Source: an uncultured Bacteroidales bacterium (GTDB taxonomy: Bacteria > Bacteroidota > Bacteroidia > Bacteroidales > P3). Taken from it: a stretch of 64,000 nucleotides of DNA. Below the pieces are notes generated by a model that searched no databases, was not told the DNA's origin, and saw only the letters and a program-made list of their open reading frames with translations. Of this stretch, positions 8,283 to 18,435 are shown piece by piece. Location: NCBI GenBank assembly GCA_944321735.1, contig CALUMK010000006.1, positions 1-64,000 of the forward strand, given 5' to 3'. Made by a program: the position numbers and the translations under genes. Position 1 is the first letter of the stretch. Every line of letters begins with the position of its first letter.

Positions 8283-11200
8283 TTAGTCGGTAAACTTGTA
8301 GGTAAGACTGACTCCGCCTCGCCCGTTGGTATTATAGAACTGGTTGGCGATATACGGCTTGTTCAAAGTCATGTCGTAGAACACTCTTGCCGTGAGCTGC
8401 CGTGTAATCTCGTACTCGGCATACACATTGATCGAGGTAAGGACAGCACCTTCCGAAGGCGTGTTTATATCCTGGTCGATTCGGCGCAAAAGACGCAAAT
8501 TGTCTCGTATGCTCAAATCCGCCCGCAATACGATGTCGCTGCTGACCCTGCGCTTGCTGGCTCCCCCGGAATTGACACGGAAGCCGACATTCTTGATCCG
8601 GTATCCGGCACCGATAACCCACTCCTTCGTTCTCATTTCGGTAAGCTGGTTGTTGACAAAACTCAAACCGATCTGCCGGCTTTGCCGATACTCGAAGTTG
8701 AGCGAAAGATCGTTGACAAAAGTCATGCTGAGCTTAATCAAGGGCGAGAACTGCTCGCTGAGCACGATGCCTTCCATGATATAACGCGAACGGAAGTTTT
8801 CGGTTTCGTCCATGTTCTGCATATAATCGATGGCATTCGAGTACAAGAGGTTATTCGTATAAGAACCCACCGTGTACGAAGAACTGTAGGCATGCGAAAT
8901 AGAAAAGTTCTTGAACACTTTGCGCATCCCTTTGATTCGAGTCAGACCGGAATAGGTTACCGACCAGTTCGGCATCGGGAACTTGTCCAAAGCCGACAAG
9001 GAAACCTTGGAAGGATCCCTTCCGGTATAAGCGGCAATCAAAGCCGGAATCATCACATCCTGGTTGTTCGACTTGAACCCTTGCGGGAACATGCCGCCTG
9101 CCGCCGTGTCCCATACCCGCACGGAGGGATCGTACCCGGGAGTTTCCATTGCTTTCTGTTCTGCCAGACGGTCGGCGATAATCAGACGGTTGTCCAGAAA
9201 GTCCTGGAAAGTCTCATCCCAATAATTGTCGTCAAGCTTGGTGAATGCCGTCCCAATCATCACGTTCGTCACGTTATAGCTGCCCATCAGGTTCGGATTG
9301 GTTTCCGTAAATTCGCCCATCGCGCTGTTGAACGTATAATACGAGGAATTATTCTCCGTCCGGTTGTAACCGAAGTTCACCGTCACGCGGAAATCCCGGA
9401 AAGGTTCCAACGAAATCTGGGCTTCCACGCTTTCTGTAAACTGGTTGTAATAGGGCTGCGTCAGCAAACTGTCTTTCGACAACCATCCGTTCATTGCCGC
9501 TTTCTGACGGATATCGGCTTGGGAACCGAACAAGGCGAATCCTGCCCCGGGAGCATTATGGCTGAAATTGACCCCGAACAAATCCGGCTGGAGCATGAAT
9601 CCCGGCAAGGTTGTCCCTGCATTGCGATTCCAGCTGATATTGGCATCCCGCACCATCATCAAAAGCCGGATAAAACCTTTGTAAACCGTTTCAAAAGCCG
9701 TATTCTCCTTCTTTTCCTCTTGGTTCGACTGGGCAGAAGAACGAACCATGACAGAATTGCTCCGCGTATTCCGCCGACGCTGATTCCCATCGTTTATCTT
9801 CTTCAGGAAGGGAATCTTGTTGTAAAGGTTCACGAAATTGGCCGAACCGTTGGCCGAAAGGTTCATCGAGTTGCTGATGATGTTCCCCAAACGATCCCGG
9901 GTCGCTACCGCTCCGCCTTCCCAACGGTACAAAGCCTCGTAAGCCGCGCTTCCTTCAATCCAGTCCAAAGCAGGAATTTTGTTGATAGGCAATGTATAGG
10001 TAAACCTCAGATTCTGGTCGTAATTATTCATTTCGCCCCCGCCCCAGAAACTATGCCATACCGAATCCCGTTTGCTCCGGGTATTTATTCGCCCGTAAGG
10101 CTCGTTCAGATAGCTGTTGGCATTTGCCGTGTAATCGATGCTCAACGACTTGGTAATGTCGTAGCGGAAGGCATAGTTCCTGCTCCAGTCGAAACGCTTG
10201 TAGACCGTTTCGGGCATGATGATGTCCCACTCCGGATTCTTGTTGCGCATCTTGCTTTCGGCATATTCCCGTTCCAACTCCATATTGAACGAAAACATAT
10301 TGGGAATATAGTTGATATTGAAATCCGTCAGGATTGCCGCCCAAGGGCTTTCGGCCATCTTGGTCTGCGCCAGCGGTTCGAAATACTTGGCCGATGTGGA
10401 ATAATCGTAACCGAATCCTCCCCGATGGATCACTTGATTGTCGTATTCCATGTCCGCGTCCCTATGTTCCACGGTAGAATAAGCATAGGAAACATTGAAG
10501 TTCTCGATGTCCCAGAACTGGGGCGTTTTTTCCGAATTGGTTCTTTCCTTGCGAACGTTCATGAAGTTCACATTCTGGCGAATCGTGTAATCCTGAACCG
10601 ATTTCTTGAACTCTTTCTTGTCCTCGTCCGTCTGATAGGTTTCCAATGCGTCCTTGGTCAGCACATCCGGATCCAACGGATTGTATTTGGGGTTGCTGAT
10701 TGTAGCCGAAATATCGTAGTGCATGGGAACTTTCAATCCGGCTTTTTCGGGAGCGAACCGGCCTAATTCCAAATCGACCGCTACATCGAACGAACCCACG
10801 TTGTCCTGCGACAAATCAGTCAGTTTCTGTTCTATCTGCCCGAAATTGGCTTGGGTGAACGACCCGGCTACCGACACGCTTCCCAAATCGCCCAAGGTGG
10901 CCTGCATACGTCCTGTGGCCGCCACCCCGCCTTCTTTCTTGAATTCATTCAAACTGAACTCGTTGATCCAGACTTCGACCGATTTCGGCTGCCCATCGTC
11001 GGATGTTGGCTGAAGCCGGTTCTGCTCAGGATTCTTAAGTCCCACCAAAAGCGCGTCCACCGTGCTTATCGAAGGCGTGCCTTTTACCCGGTATGTCGCT
11101 TTCCCTATTACTTTCTCGTAAACATCCGTGTATTGGCGAGGGCGCTGGTTCCCGTTCGCATCCACAATGATTTCGCTTTCCCGTATGGCAAGGTTGCGGT

Positions 11201-14200
11201 CCTCTTTCACCGACACCAGTTCGGCCAAGTCGATTTCCACCTTGTTGGCGTCCGGCCAGACCGCCGTGCGGGTCTGCTGCCCCCATTCGGTGTAACTCAA
11301 AGGAATCTCGTACTCGTAATAATTGTCGTTGTAGTCTGCCCCCAACCGGATAATCAAGTGTACATCCCCGTCCGTCACTACATCGTTTTCGTTCACTTTC
11401 TCCATATGGACGAACATCTCGACTTTCTTGAACTGCCGCATATCGAAGGAGGTGTTCTTGTAGATGCCTCGGGCATCCCCGTCCTGAAGGTCAAGCACGC
11501 GCAGGCTCAATGACTGTTCGTTCAAAGCGATATTTCCCTGCTGAGCCGGGTCCATCACCCGTTCGATACCGGGAGGCAGCACATAAGGCACCGGCTCCCT
11601 GCTACTATTCTCTTCCAAACTTACGGTCGAAATCTCGAAAGTGGTTCCGCTGCTGCCGGGAACAGTACTGCCATCGTCGAGCAAGGTGTTTTCGTATTTA
11701 CGCCAATCCGAGCGTACCAAGTCCAAGGAGGCGAAACGCAGGATGACAGGATCCTTGAACCCTTTCAAGAACGCACGTACATAGCGTACCGACTGCAAGT
11801 TCTGCATTTGACCCACAACCTTGTCAGGGTCTTTGACGGGAATCTTGAACTGATACCAACGAACCGTGGTATGTTCCCCGTTCTGCAATTCCACAGGCGC
11901 ATCCAAAATATCGGTTATGTAGCTGTCCTCTCCTATCTCCATGCGTCCCGGTTCCAAATGAACCTTGTATTGGTAATAGTTTTCAGCTTCGCTCAAGGTA
12001 TTGTCCTCGCCAATGTCTTCCGTATTTGGGTAATTGGTCTGCTGGGTCGGGTAGGATTCCGGATTGTCCTGGGTAGAAGGCGAGTTACCTTCCATATTGT
12101 TATAGAATTTGTAGCGGTCGGCGATTTTGGTGGCGGAATGCTCCACGGTATCCCAGACACTGCGGCGGAAGTACATGTAATCGTCCGATGAAGGGTCGGC
12201 ATATACCTTCCGATAGGCTTCCGCATCGACCAGCCCCGACATTTTGTCCAAAAATTCCGCAAAGAACTCGCGTTCGTATTCCGAGGAAAGTCCGTCAAGA
12301 CCTATATCCTGATAACGACGTGTAGCCGGGTCGTTATCGAAACTGTTGACAATAGCCTGCACGGTCGGTACTCGTCCCCACTGGGTCTCTTCCACCCCTT
12401 CCCCGGCAGCCGTCGCCTCAGCCGTGGTCGGCATCCCATGTTCGTACGACTTGCGGCCGTCCCGAAGCACATCTTCAGAAATATCTCCCAGATTGAAGTA
12501 CAAATCACCTCCCGAATGCCGCGGGTTCCCATCCCGGCCATCCATTCCGATGAAAGGGTCCATCATCCAGAACTCGATATATTCCACATTGGCAGCCTCG
12601 AAATCGGTATTGTTCATCTTGCGCATGATACCGCCCCATCGATCTTCCGGACGCTTCAAGCTTCCGTCCCGATTGACCCCGGCCGATACGGCGGTCCCTT
12701 CGGCATCGAAATTGTACGGACCACGTTCCGAAGGATAGAATGCAAGGTTCAAGACCGTCAAGGCTTGCGCCTCGCTTGCCGAAAGCTGACGGGATGGAAA
12801 GACTTCATTGACCATGACCCGGCGAGTATAATGATAGGACAGGTCTTCCCGGTTGATATTGGAAGGCGCGCCGCTGCTGTAAAAGATAGGGTCAACCGAA
12901 TACCACGCTAATTTGGCCCGGTTCATGCCTGTTTCCAAACCGGATGCATACTGGTCGGCCGATTCGGGGAACAGGTCGTTCTGCTTCTGCGGCGTGCTGG
13001 CCAACGACCATGCATAAGGTTCTTTCAGGTTAATCGTGCTCTTGCTTCCCTCAAAGTCATCGATATAGGTAATCCCCTCCCGGCCGATAGCCCGCGAATG
13101 CCCCGGCAGGAAATGGGCGAATTCGCCGTAGAGCGAAATCCGGGACGGTGCCTTGCTGTCCTCGAAAGGCAAGATAAAATCGACCGCCTTGGTCAGCCAG
13201 CGGCTTTCCCGGTCGTAAGACACGTCGAAACCGTAGATTGTATTGGAAATGGGTTCTTCTCCATAGTTGACTTTCTGTGTCAGGGAACTCTGGTGCAGGT
13301 TCATGAACGTACCCCCGATGTAGAAATCCTGATCGAAGAAATGTTCCACGCGCAAACCGGTCATTCGCTTGGTAAGCAGGCTATTGGACATGTTTTCGGT
13401 CTGGATGTTGATGGGTACGCCCGAATTGAGAACCCCTTGATTGATAATCTGGACGATACCAGCCGAATAATTGACGGTATAGTCTTCGTTTTCCACCAAA
13501 GGCGTGTTTCCGGCCATCACCTTGACCGAACCTTCCGGCAAATTATAGACACCCAAGTTGATTTCGCTGCCTCCGGAGGATTTGAAACTCCCCACAAAAG
13601 AGTACTTGTTCTTTTCCGTGTATTGCTGGGCTTCGGTTTTTGTCAAGCGATAAAGTTCATCGAAACGGTAAGGGCTCGGGTCATAACGTATCGTATCCAA
13701 ACCAGCCTCTTGGAACATCTTGGGCAAGTCGCTACCGAAAGGCTCGGGCCATGGCAAGAACACAAGACCTTGGTTGGATTGCACATAACCGGCTCCGGTA
13801 GCCGCCCCGTCGATATAGTCGAACAAGCCATCCGGATTCTCGTTCTGCCTTTGATCCAATCTGTCCAAACCGAAAAGTTGAATCAAGGGCATCCCGCTGA
13901 GACCGGAAACAGGGAAATAACCGGCAGGGACACCCCGGTCGTTACCGGAATACATGATGTTGAAACGGAAATCTTCCCCGCTGAGCTGGTAAGTATTGAG
14001 CGAATAGACGTTTTTCATCATCAAGTCCCAAAGCGGAGAGTTCGTGTTCAGAACCGACGATTTCAACAATTTGACGACCAACACATCGGGATCGGTAATC
14101 CCTTGGTCGGAAAGTTCCCCGACCTGGTACACTTGGTCATCGCCCACGATTTGGTACTGGTAGGCAACTGCCAAGACCTGGTCGTTGTTCAGGCTTTGGT

Positions 14201-15644
14201 TCAATGAAATGAAACCCAACTGCGGGTTCAGGGTATATTCGCTTGGATCCAATCTGCGGGCGCTTTCCACTTTCTCGAATTCCCGGCCGTTCGTATAACC
14301 TCTTCCAGACAAATACTGGCTTACCGTATTGAGGTTACGCATGGAAGACTTATTGAAAACCGACAGCAGGTTGTTCGACTTTTTCTCGTCCGGATAGGCT
14401 TGGCTTGCATAACCGGTGATATTGTCGGCCAAAGGTTGGTTTTCCCCCAAGTCGGTCAAAGCCACAATGTTACGATTGTTCTCGACCGGAGAACCCACGT
14501 TGGTGACCCAGACTTCGATCTTGGTAATCGTGATGCGGCTGTTGACCAAAGGCAGCTGAGCCAAAGCTTCGTGGTAATGATCCCGGAAATACTGCGCAAG
14601 GAAGAAGTGCCTGTTTTCTTCATAATCGTCGGCCTTTATGTCGAACTCCGTGCTTTGCGCCCCCCCTTGTATTTGGATGCTGGTGCTTTCGGAACGTTGC
14701 TCGGAGAACACACCGGTAATGAAAGTCTTTCCGAATTGCAACTTGGCCTTGATACCGAAGAGTTCCTGAACCCCATTGATCAATGTGGTATTCAACGGGA
14801 AATCCACATTACCGGCGCTGATGCTCTTGATAATCTCATCCTCGTCCCCTTCGTATTCCAATTTGAACTTGTTGTCGAACTGGAACATGGCCTCGGTATT
14901 GTAACTCACGTTGAACTTGACTTTTTCGGCAATCGAGGCGTTCAGGTTGAGATTGATATCCGGAGCGAAATCAAAAGAAAAGGTCCTGCGGTGACGGATA
15001 TCCAACGAAGGGTCGTCGCGGCGCGTTCCCATTAGCGCGAACTCCAGACCCAATGTACCATTCAAGTCTATGTCGATCAAGTCGCTCAAACGCCTCAGAA
15101 AATTGGTGTTGATATCCAATCCGGGAATCAAGCCTTCAAGTCCGGAAGAAGTGGTAGGCGTATAGGCAGCCTTCGACTTCCAATAATCCCGGACCGACTT
15201 GTCCATATCGTAATCCAGGTATTCCTCCAGTGTCATGCTGCGGCGCGACAGCTCCAAATCCCCGATTTTACGAATCAGGACATATTCACCCGTAGCCGGG
15301 TCGAACACTACGTTCTCTTCAATCCTGTCTTGAAAATACAGACTTTTGCTTTGGGGCTGATCCTCTCCCGGTCCGGCTTGCGGGATGGAATAATGCAAAG
15401 AATCCTCGCTCGATACGGATGCGGCAGCAGAAGGGGCTGCCGGGATGGAAGCCGACGGCCCTTCCCCTGCCCCATGGTAGGCTTCGTACATCATATAGGC
15501 CACTTCGGGCATATCTTCCCAGCCGGGCAGATAAGGCAAAGTGGGACGATAGGCAACGGCCCGGGCGTATGATTCTGTCAATCCGGAAGACAGCACCATA
15601 ACCCCTGCAGCAATCAGGATGCCATAAAACCAGTATTTCAACAT
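8283..15644 (-). CDS. sprA: Type IX secretion system outer-membrane channel SprA (Sov)
   Basis: 2453 residues, the expected size for SprA/Sov, by far the longest protein in the window. The N-terminus has a hydrophobic export segment (about residues 5-22) and a proline-rich start (YRPTLPYLPGWEDMPE). The remainder is a succession of aromatic-rich beta strands typical of this single-chain, 36-strand barrel, including LDININTNFLRR-like N-terminal SprA domain sequence, DLNGTLGLEFALMGTRRDDP, and a C-terminal strand (GRGGVSLTYKF). SprA forms the translocation pore through which CTD-bearing cargo crosses the outer membrane. It lies directly downstream of ruvA, a gene order I know from other Bacteroidota. 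It supplies the export route for the four CTD proteins seen here; other T9SS core genes are not in this window. Confidence 0.95.
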   Translation of the reverse strand: MLKYWFYGILIAAGVMVLSSGLTESYARAVAYRPTLPYLPGWEDMPEVAYMMYEAYHGAGEGPSASIPAAPSAAASVSSEDSLHYSIPQAGPGEDQPQSKSLYFQDRIEENVVFDPATGEYVLIRKIGDLELSRRSMTLEEYLDYDMDKSVRDYWKSKAAYTPTTSSGLEGLIPGLDINTNFLRRLSDLIDIDLNGTLGLEFALMGTRRDDPSLDIRHRRTFSFDFAPDINLNLNASIAEKVKFNVSYNTEAMFQFDNKFKLEYEGDEDEIIKSISAGNVDFPLNTTLINGVQELFGIKAKLQFGKTFITGVFSEQRSESTSIQIQGGAQSTEFDIKADDYEENRHFFLAQYFRDHYHEALAQLPLVNSRITITKIEVWVTNVGSPVENNRNIVALTDLGENQPLADNITGYASQAYPDEKKSNNLLSVFNKSSMRNLNTVSQYLSGRGYTNGREFEKVESARRLDPSEYTLNPQLGFISLNQSLNNDQVLAVAYQYQIVGDDQVYQVGELSDQGITDPDVLVVKLLKSSVLNTNSPLWDLMMKNVYSLNTYQLSGEDFRFNIMYSGNDRGVPAGYFPVSGLSGMPLIQLFGLDRLDQRQNENPDGLFDYIDGAATGAGYVQSNQGLVFLPWPEPFGSDLPKMFQEAGLDTIRYDPSPYRFDELYRLTKTEAQQYTEKNKYSFVGSFKSSGGSEINLGVYNLPEGSVKVMAGNTPLVENEDYTVNYSAGIVQIINQGVLNSGVPINIQTENMSNSLLTKRMTGLRVEHFFDQDFYIGGTFMNLHQSSLTQKVNYGEEPISNTIYGFDVSYDRESRWLTKAVDFILPFEDSKAPSRISLYGEFAHFLPGHSRAIGREGITYIDDFEGSKSTINLKEPYAWSLASTPQKQNDLFPESADQYASGLETGMNRAKLAWYSVDPIFYSSGAPSNINREDLSYHYTRRVMVNEVFPSRQLSASEAQALTVLNLAFYPSERGPYNFDAEGTAVSAGVNRDGSLKRPEDRWGGIMRKMNNTDFEAANVEYIEFWMMDPFIGMDGRDGNPRHSGGDLYFNLGDISEDVLRDGRKSYEHGMPTTAEATAAGEGVEETQWGRVPTVQAIVNSFDNDPATRRYQDIGLDGLSSEYEREFFAEFLDKMSGLVDAEAYRKVYADPSSDDYMYFRRSVWDTVEHSATKIADRYKFYNNMEGNSPSTQDNPESYPTQQTNYPNTEDIGEDNTLSEAENYYQYKVHLEPGRMEIGEDSYITDILDAPVELQNGEHTTVRWYQFKIPVKDPDKVVGQMQNLQSVRYVRAFLKGFKDPVILRFASLDLVRSDWRKYENTLLDDGSTVPGSSGTTFEISTVSLEENSSREPVPYVLPPGIERVMDPAQQGNIALNEQSLSLRVLDLQDGDARGIYKNTSFDMRQFKKVEMFVHMEKVNENDVVTDGDVHLIIRLGADYNDNYYEYEIPLSYTEWGQQTRTAVWPDANKVEIDLAELVSVKEDRNLAIRESEIIVDANGNQRPRQYTDVYEKVIGKATYRVKGTPSISTVDALLVGLKNPEQNRLQPTSDDGQPKSVEVWINEFSLNEFKKEGGVAATGRMQATLGDLGSVSVAGSFTQANFGQIEQKLTDLSQDNVGSFDVAVDLELGRFAPEKAGLKVPMHYDISATISNPKYNPLDPDVLTKDALETYQTDEDKKEFKKSVQDYTIRQNVNFMNVRKERTNSEKTPQFWDIENFNVSYAYSTVEHRDADMEYDNQVIHRGGFGYDYSTSAKYFEPLAQTKMAESPWAAILTDFNINYIPNMFSFNMELEREYAESKMRNKNPEWDIIMPETVYKRFDWSRNYAFRYDITKSLSIDYTANANSYLNEPYGRINTRSKRDSVWHSFWGGGEMNNYDQNLRFTYTLPINKIPALDWIEGSAAYEALYRWEGGAVATRDRLGNIISNSMNLSANGSANFVNLYNKIPFLKKINDGNQRRRNTRSNSVMVRSSAQSNQEEKKENTAFETVYKGFIRLLMMVRDANISWNRNAGTTLPGFMLQPDLFGVNFSHNAPGAGFALFGSQADIRQKAAMNGWLSKDSLLTQPYYNQFTESVEAQISLEPFRDFRVTVNFGYNRTENNSSYYTFNSAMGEFTETNPNLMGSYNVTNVMIGTAFTKLDDNYWDETFQDFLDNRLIIADRLAEQKAMETPGYDPSVRVWDTAAGGMFPQGFKSNNQDVMIPALIAAYTGRDPSKVSLSALDKFPMPNWSVTYSGLTRIKGMRKVFKNFSISHAYSSSYTVGSYTNNLLYSNAIDYMQNMDETENFRSRYIMEGIVLSEQFSPLIKLSMTFVNDLSLNFEYRQSRQIGLSFVNNQLTEMRTKEWVIGAGYRIKNVGFRVNSGGASKRRVSSDIVLRADLSIRDNLRLLRRIDQDINTPSEGAVLTSINVYAEYEITRQLTARVFYDMTLNKPYIANQFYNTNGRGGVSLTYKFTD

Positions 15645-15743
15645 GTCTGCAAAATCAATTTAGTATATTGCTTCTCCCTTGTCACAAGAAGTGCAAGAAG
15701 CAATAAGAGCCATGACGGACTGCATCGTCATGCCTCCTCCGTC

Positions 15744-16331
15744 TTATAGCATCCGCAATGCCTGTTTAATTATTTCCTCTGTGCTAAGTCCTGGCATCTT
15801 GGCCAAGAGTTTATCTACTGTTTTTTCCACCAATGTTTTAGCAAAACCCAAAGTGACCAAGGCCGCCACAGCTTCCTGGCGCTCTTCGGATATTTCCGGC
15901 AAGAAAGCCTCTTGCGCCTCTGCGACTTTCAGTTTACCCACTTTGTCGCGCAAATCGACAATCAGCCGCTGAGCCGTTTTCAATCCGATGCCCTTGACCG
16001 ATTGTATCTTTTTTGCATCCCCGTCCAGAATCGCTTTGACCGTAGATTCCGGGCTCAGCGTTGACAATATCATACGTGCCGTGTTCGCCCCCACGCCCGA
16101 TACGGAAATCAATTGCAAGAATAACTCCTTCTCGGTCTTGTCCGCAAAACCGAAAAGCGTAAGGGCATCTTCCCTTACGGCCTGGTATATCCAAAGACGT
16201 ACCCTGTCCTTGTCCTTGATTTGTGTATAAGTGTGAAGCGAAATATTCACCTCATAGCCGACCCCCCCGCAATCGATCGTCACGCAAGCCGGATTCTGTT
16301 CTGTGATTTTTCCCTCTACGTATGCGTACAT
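15744..16331 (-). CDS. ruvA: Holliday junction branch migration protein RuvA
   Basis: 195 residues, normal length. Domain I (about 1-63) is the OB-fold (MYAYVEGKITEQNP, YEVNISLHTYTQI). Domain II has two helix-hairpin-helix motifs (LISVSGVGANTARMIL and IQSVKGIGLKTAQRLI, about 75-135). The C-terminal domain III (AVAALVTLGFAKTLVEKTVD, about 150-195) contacts RuvB. A RuvA tetramer holds the four-way junction open while RuvB drives branch migration in recombinational repair. The start ATG is at 16331; a -7-like box at 16552-16559 on the same strand would give a leader of about 215 nt. sprA follows 99 bp downstream. Confidence 0.96.
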   Translation of the reverse strand: MYAYVEGKITEQNPACVTIDCGGVGYEVNISLHTYTQIKDKDRVRLWIYQAVREDALTLFGFADKTEKELFLQLISVSGVGANTARMILSTLSPESTVKAILDGDAKKIQSVKGIGLKTAQRLIVDLRDKVGKLKVAEAQEAFLPEISEERQEAVAALVTLGFAKTLVEKTVDKLLAKMPGLSTEEIIKQALRML

Positions 16332-16647
16332 GCCTAAATGTTAAGAAACCACGGGGAAAGCAGGCAGGGACAGTTCCGTGCCGGCTTATGGCTTCCGTGA
16401 AACAAGCGGGCAAATATATCGGATTACGGGCAGATTTCCAAAACGGGGAATGCCAAGCGTTGTCAACCTTGTCCACAATAAGGCTCGGAACATATCTGAA
16501 TCCTTTGGAAAATAGATATCCTGCCAAGTGTATAAATAAAAGGGGGCGCATCAAAGATAGCTTGGTCTCGGCATAGCTCAAGCGAGGGAGTGGCTTGGCT
16601 CTGCTCTCGACTTTCGCTATCTTTGCGCTTCGCAAAAGAGAGCGAGT
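16332..16647. other. Divergent intergenic region between ruvA and the BadF-like kinase
   Basis: This 316-bp gap carries two outward-facing -7-like boxes, TATCTTTG at 16618-16625 (+) and the same word at 16552-16559 (-). They form the arms of an inverted repeat (caaagatagc at 16552, gctatctttg ending 16625). The sequence between has further short palindromic words around gcatagctcaagcgagg. No gene is visible. Confidence 0.55.
16618..16625 (+). promoter_or_regulatory. -7 promoter box for the BadF-like kinase gene
   Basis: TATCTTTG matches TAnnTTTG and lies 22 bp before the ATG at 16648, leaving a leader of only about 15-20 nt. The box is one arm of an inverted repeat whose other arm is the candidate ruvA -7 box. 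Confidence 0.5.
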
Positions 16648-17541
16648 ATGGACATGATTGGCATTGCAGATAGCGGGGCTTCCAAAACCGAATGGTGCTT
16701 CATCAATGAAGCAGGAGAAGAAAAGAGAGTTGTCACCGGAGGACTGAACCCGTTCATGGTCAACAAGCAGCAAATTCGGGATTGCTTGGAAAAAGACCTC
16801 TACCCTTTTATCGACAACCAGAAAGTCAGATACCTTTTCTTTTATGGGGCCGGATGCGCCAGCAGCCAGAAAAGATTGGAACTGTATCTGGAATTGGAAG
16901 ATTTTTTCCGTTATGCCGACATCAGCGTGGAAAGCGATTTGCTGGGTGCGGCGATAGCCCTTTGCGGAAAACAGCCCGGCATGGTGGCCATCCTGGGCAC
17001 AGGCGCTGCCACTTGCTATTACAACGGGGAAAGCATAGATCAGAAAGTGCCGTCCCTAGGCTTTGTCTTGGGCGATGAAGGGAGCGGAGCCCGCATTGGA
17101 GCGCATTTCCTTGCCGACTACCTGCGCGGAGGAATGCCCGAAAGCCTTCGTGCTGAATTTGCCTCTCTCTGCCCTCTGCCTCTTCATGAAATCATAGAAA
17201 CTGTTTATCATGGCCGGGATACAGGGCGTTTCCTTGGCGAATTTGCCACCTTTGCCGCAGACCGTTATCAGAACGAATATGTCAGATCCGTACTCAAAGA
17301 TGAATTCGGACGCTTTTTCCAAAAACAAGTCCTGCCTTATGGCGCGAGCGTTCACGAAAACGGCATTCATATCCTGGGATCGACCGCTTTCCATGCTGAA
17401 AGCATCCTGAGGGAAACGGCGCACGAATGCCATATTCCAATTGGGAAAATCCTCAAAGCCCCGATGGATGGCCTGGCTGCTTATTACAAGCCACAGGTAC
17501 AGGATCTGCTGAAAAAAGCCGATCCGGAAGAGGGCATCTGA
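16648..17541 (+). CDS. BadF/BadG/BcrA/BcrD-type ATPase, N-acetylglucosamine kinase-like
   Basis: 297 residues. The actin-like ATPase fold is shown by the phosphate-1 motif DSGASKTEW (about residues 8-16), a second phosphate-type motif ILGTGAATCYY, and the GDEGSGARIGAHFLADYLRG signature near 140-165, which is typical of the N-acetylglucosamine kinase branch. By family knowledge such enzymes phosphorylate amino sugars recovered from cell-wall or host glycans; the substrate here is not proven. The start could also be the second ATG six bases later (MIGIADSG). The FKBP gene begins 30 bp after the stop and may be co-transcribed, although the functions are not obviously linked. Confidence 0.85.
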   Translation: MDMIGIADSGASKTEWCFINEAGEEKRVVTGGLNPFMVNKQQIRDCLEKDLYPFIDNQKVRYLFFYGAGCASSQKRLELYLELEDFFRYADISVESDLLGAAIALCGKQPGMVAILGTGAATCYYNGESIDQKVPSLGFVLGDEGSGARIGAHFLADYLRGGMPESLRAEFASLCPLPLHEIIETVYHGRDTGRFLGEFATFAADRYQNEYVRSVLKDEFGRFFQKQVLPYGASVHENGIHILGSTAFHAESILRETAHECHIPIGKILKAPMDGLAAYYKPQVQDLLKKADPEEGI

Positions 17542-17571
17542 GGCATCAGATAACAAATAAAACCTTGCTAA

Positions 17572-18315
17572 ATGAAAAAATATGTTTTAACTGCCGCCTT
17601 CAGCTTGGGATTGCCCATGGTCGGCATTTCCCCTGCGTATGCAGCGGACAGAACCCAATCGGACACCTGCCTATCCATAGGACAAAAAAACAAATTGAAT
17701 ATTACAGATATGGAAGTAAAAGACACCGTAAGTTACTTATTCGGGTTTTCCACGGCCAGCAAACTGTATGGGAACCCTTATCAATTCGATGTGGAAAGTT
17801 TCCTGAAAGGAGTCCAGGCTGCGCTGGAAGGCAAGGATTGCGGCTTTTCCAACGAAGAGTTCCAAAAAATCGTTTCCCAATGGCAACAGGAACAACGGGA
17901 AAAAGCCCAGGAACGGAGTTTGCAGAACAAAGTGGACGGCAAGCAGTTCCTAGTCGACAACCTGGCAAAGGACAAGGATGTGAAACAGACACGTAGCGGC
18001 CTGCAATACAAAGTGCTCAAAGAAGGCAACGGGAAATCACCCAAAGCCACCGACAAGGTACTTGTCCATTACGAAGGAACACTGATCGATGGTACTGTAT
18101 TCGATTCTTCCATCAAACGAGGCGAACCCATCTCGTTTCCTCTCAATGGCGTGATTGCCGGTTGGACCGAAGGGCTTCAATTGATGAAAGAAGGCGGGGA
18201 ATACATCTTCTACATCCCTTCCGAGCTGGCATACGGAGACCAGGACAACGGCCCGATTCCCGGTGGCTCGACTTTGGTATTCAAAGTGCAGTTAATCGAA
18301 GTGAACCCGAAATAA
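17572..18315 (+). CDS. FKBP-type peptidyl-prolyl cis-trans isomerase (FkpA/Mip-like)
   Basis: 247 residues. A signal peptide (MKKYVLTAAFSLGLPMVG, cleaved near AYAA) places it in the periplasm. Residues about 45-140 form the helical N-terminal dimerisation domain of the FkpA/Mip type (charged helices such as VSQWQQEQREKAQERS). The FKBP domain occupies about 145-247 with VLVHYEGTLIDGTVFDSS, ISFPLNGVIAGWTEGLQLMK, YIPSELAYGDQ and PGGSTLVFKVQLIEV, which cover the conserved active-site aromatic and the Tyr of the AYG turn. It catalyses proline isomerisation and acts as a folding factor for exported proteins. A strong hairpin follows the stop. Confidence 0.93.
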   Translation: MKKYVLTAAFSLGLPMVGISPAYAADRTQSDTCLSIGQKNKLNITDMEVKDTVSYLFGFSTASKLYGNPYQFDVESFLKGVQAALEGKDCGFSNEEFQKIVSQWQQEQREKAQERSLQNKVDGKQFLVDNLAKDKDVKQTRSGLQYKVLKEGNGKSPKATDKVLVHYEGTLIDGTVFDSSIKRGEPISFPLNGVIAGWTEGLQLMKEGGEYIFYIPSELAYGDQDNGPIPGGSTLVFKVQLIEVNPK

Positions 18316-18326
18316 GACAGGCATGC

Positions 18327-18357
18327 GCGAAGCGGCAACAGTCTGTTGCCGCTTCGC
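18327..18357. terminator. Hairpin between convergent fkpA-like and phoR genes
   Basis: A perfect 14-bp stem (gcgaagcggcaaca / tgttgccgcttcgc) with a 3-nt loop, 12 bp after the stop at 18315. Neither flank has a clear T tract, so it may terminate poorly or act mainly as a 3'-end stabiliser. Confidence 0.6.
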
Positions 18358-18435
18358 AGCAAGAACATCCGGATCGCGATGTCATTCGCGACCAAGCCTC
18401 ACAAGTTTCTTAACGAAGTCAACGACTCCGCCGGA

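Noticed and set aside
8682-10766. 694-aa open frame on the plus strand
   Set aside because: It is antisense to sprA, has no recognisable motif, and is an effect of codon bias in a long gene. The same applies to 13098-14207 and 14400-15035.
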